Source of the DNA: Didymodactylos carnosus
Taxonomy: Eukaryota; Rotifera; Eurotatoria; Philodinida; Philodinidae
DNA: 29,770 bases
Direction of reading: 5' to 3'
Assembly (NCBI GenBank): GCA_905250885.1
Contig: CAJNOQ010001642.1
Coordinates: forward strand, 1-29,770
In this document: positions 27,665-29,770 of the stretch, in pieces
How positions within the stretch are numbered: the stretch's first letter is position 1
Layout: each line of letters starts with the position of its first letter
Position numbers and translations under genes: made by a program
Notes under the pieces: model-generated
Seen by the model: only the letters and a program-made list of their open reading frames with translations
Database searches by the model: none
What the model was told of the DNA's origin: nothing

Positions 27665-28250
27665 GCTCTCTGACCAAGTTTTAGAGGTACCCCCCTCCTA
27701 CTTTTTACAACAAAATTTTCGTTTTGGGTTGAACATAGTCTAATGTAGTGGAAAGTTTAGGCTATAACATGAGACCACTTCCAGCTCTCCGTGACATTTT
27801 TTGAAAAAGTTATGGAATTTTTAAGTTGCTCCTTCAAAGCCTAGAAAATCTCGACTTTTTAGGCTCGTAAATTTTTCTCTCCTTTTCTATATATTCAAAT
27901 TTTTTCTTATAGATAGCATGATAAAAGAAAATATGCTCTTCAAAATGAGACACGGCTTTCAGAATTTTTTGATCAGTTTTCGTGGGGATACAGGCATCAA
28001 CGCAAATGGCCCGAAAAACAGAGCCTTGTGTACAAGATGTGTTTTTTCGATAGTTCCTTCAACCCTGTCACAGTATGACCCCTCCAAAAAATGATCTGAT
28101 TGAACTGAAATTTTTATCAAGATATTCTAGACGGTGTTTTTATATAGGACTTTTAGCATTTTCAAATATCTCGAGGAGGACTGCATATTTTCCGAAAAAA
28201 ATCGAGAACCTGAGATAGGGTCTAAATTTCAGCACGATCGGACCTTAAAG
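27665..28250. repeat. Dispersed non-coding repeat, related to 8,990-9,260 and perhaps 1-108
   Basis: Shares ordered phrases with 9,010-9,240: AGGTACCCCCC-type run, CTGTCACAGTATGACCCCTC and CCAAAAAATGATCTGATTGA (against GTCACATTATGACCC and AAAAAATGGTCCGATCGAGC). The segment 27,770-27,830 (ATGAGACCACTTCCAGCTCT, then AAAGTTATGGAATTT) loosely parallels the palindrome arm at 37-108. No coding capacity is visible. Long old copies like this look like a high-copy family of this genome. Confidence 0.5.
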
Positions 28251-28809
28251 CTTATTGTTTTACAAATGTCAAAGAACTTTTTATCAAACCGTTAAAGAAT
28301 GTGTGTCACACCACCATTTGCAGTGCAAGTTAAAGCCTTCGACAAGAATAATACGATCAAAATTTTGGGTTGGAAAACTGAGTATATTGTGTCAGATAAA
28401 AATTCAATGGAATTATCTATTTTATCATTGTTCATCTTGCATGTCCGATAATTGACCAAAAAGAGAACTCCACCGTTTTTTGGTATCAGAATCTAAAACA
28501 ACATGATCTCAAACGAATTATTTTCTAGATTTGTCAGCCGTTATACGATTAAATGATCCTAGTAATAATGCAAACATCCTTCTATGTTTCTGTCCAGATG
28601 TCCGATTTTATATTCATTTATAAAGATATCATCATCATTGCTCTTCAATAAGAAAATCGCTAATATCTACACTGTTCCTGAAGCGATTTAATTAATTTTT
28701 TTTTATTGTACTGTGCAGTCACATCTTCACATATATACAAATAGGCAAAGATTTTCTATTTATGATTCCCGAGATATGATTCTAACACTCATCAAAAACC
28801 CACATTTTA
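28251..28809. other. Unassigned stretch with short coding-like readings
   Basis: A 66-codon plus frame (28,255-28,455) and an open piece near 28,520-28,620 (LSAVIRLNDPSNNANILLCF) have some protein-like character but no motif, no splice model and no partner. They are not called as genes. Confidence 0.3.
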
Positions 28810-29570
28810 GTGTCCCCCCCATTACGTATGATGAATAATAAAGATAATTTTTCACACAGTCATATATCAAATGTAAGAAAAAATTTGGAATTAATCTGTC
28901 AAATCAATATTCACTACCAACAGCTACCACAGCGTCGCCTATATTCAAAAAAAATTAAAGATGCTTTATGCCAGGATGCTGTTTCGCAAGTTTGTTCGGA
29001 CAAAAAAAAGAATTGTCATTGGTAAACAAGTACGATTTATCAATCGTTGGACAATACTATATCAAAAATTTATGGTTGAAAATAAAGTGTTTATTAATTA
29101 TGTCACGTTTACACAAAATTTATCGGAATATATTATGAAATCAAAGATGATGATTTCATTCCTTAGATAATGTATTAGATTAAATACCATTGGACCTTGG
29201 AGAATTGGTAAAAGATGAAACGGGAATGGATGAGGTTAAGCATCAATTAGAAGAATTAATAATGAAAAATTCAAAATTCCATATTATAAATGACAAAAAG
29301 TTAACTCTGTCAAATCATCAATTATCGATATATCAATTAAAAATATCAATTAAAGTCCCATTATTACAAGATTAAATTGGAGTGTTTATTACAGAAGTTA
29401 TATGTGAAATTGATGTAAGTTTCAACAGTACCCTTCTGTTCAAAACCGAGGTCGTTTTTTCTTTTCCTGTTTTTAGTCACTTGCAAAACATATTGAACGT
29501 GTTAGGGCAGAATATCGAGCTGCTAAACAAGCAAGAATTGATGTACAAGAAGATGGAATAAGAATTATAA
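28810..29570 (+). pseudogene. Series of coding-like pieces, unknown family
   Basis: Three plus-strand pieces look like remnants or exons of one gene: 28,810-29,025 (ELICQINIHYQQLPQRRLYS, KKIKDALCQDAVSQVCSDKK), 29,190-29,375 (LGELVKDETGMDEVKHQLEE, SKFHIINDKKLTLSNHQLSI, then a stop), and, after an acceptor-like TTTTTAG at about 29,477, SLAKHIERVRAEYRAAKQAR plus IDVQEDGIRI and a stop. Charged helical composition suggests a coiled-coil protein. A competing frame at 28,961-29,170 (RFINRWTILYQKFMVENKVF) overlaps the first gap, so frameshifts are likely. I cannot name the family, and whether the gene is alive is open. Confidence 0.35.
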
Positions 29571-29770
29571 TTTAAAACAAGCACGGGTGGGAAAAGGTAT
29601 GATCTAGTATTTCGAAGCTTTTGATGGTGAGTCAGTGATAGAGCACAGTGGGCATATAGGCGGAAATTAGGCGGAAAATCGAAATAATCCTTTTTTCAAA
29701 TATAAATAGTGCAAAATGTAGCTCTTGAAATTGTCTATCGAATGGTGTATAAATGTCTATTTTTAACTTC
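29571..29770. other. Right edge, nothing recognised
   Basis: No gene or repeat is supported in the last 200 bases. Confidence 0.4.

Noticed and set aside
1-29770. CRISPR array, bacterial operon or prophage
   Set aside because: No regularly spaced repeats with unique spacers, no Shine-Dalgarno-led gene clusters; introns and metazoan retroelements show a eukaryotic genome.
1-29770. Telomere or subtelomere repeats
   Set aside because: No tandem G-rich hexamer or octamer array was seen, although TE density would fit a subtelomeric location.

Overview
The window looks like nuclear DNA of an animal. It is AT-rich, genes have spliceosomal introns (GT...AG) and AATAAA poly(A) signals, and decayed metazoan retroelements and short terminal-inverted-repeat DNA elements fill most of it. 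Three features point to a bdelloid rotifer: a six-blade NHL propeller gene with threonine-rich symmetric micro-exons, a short protein starting MGCKNSK with an IWLD-type core, and Penelope-like and non-LTR retroelement fragments. This is inference from family knowledge; no species can be named.

Layout. 1-1,070: a 257-bp near-perfect palindrome at the left edge, an overlapping 94-codon ORF on the minus strand, and a short element with GCGAACGACATTAC-type inverted ends. 1,980-3,431: three tandem copies of a roughly 440-bp unit, the middle one carrying a 151-bp foldback insertion whose empty site is preserved in copy 3. 3,661-5,800: the 3' part of an NHL-repeat gene (+), modelled as five exons joined by phase-1 introns. 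6,374-7,610: a CCGG-rich hAT-like non-autonomous element, then pieces of a Penelope-like reverse transcriptase in opposite orientations. 8,320-10,000: small elements and dispersed non-coding repeats. 10,115-11,230: an F-BAR domain protein on the minus strand, the clearest intact host exon. 12,425-14,250: a dead non-LTR retrotransposon (+) split by a CACTG-ended element. 15,356-18,657: a 3.3-kb structure bounded by inverted repeats of about 430 bp; it contains the C-terminal part of a second dead LINE, itself split by an ACGCGT-rich foldback element, and an unidentified exon. 18,831-21,281: three more TIR or foldback elements, the last truncating the MGCKNSK gene (21,282-21,598, minus). 22,078-22,421: a MITE with long arms. 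24,117-24,371: a small secreted cysteine-rich protein (minus). 25,235-25,344: a TA-flanked hairpin MITE. 25,834-27,284: two nested hAT-like elements with recognisable 8-bp target duplications. 27,298-27,650: a third dead LINE (minus), followed by a dispersed repeat. 28,810-29,570: coding-like pieces of unknown identity.

The host genes (NHL, F-BAR, MGCKNSK, small secreted protein) show no operon or pathway relation; each sits alone between repeats. No sign of a multi-gene defence, biosynthetic or other undescribed system was found. The most notable content is the layered record of insertions, several of which can be ordered in time, and the tendency of several non-autonomous elements to be built from one self-complementary word (ACGCGT, CCGG, TTTTGCAAAA, CTAG/ATCGAT).
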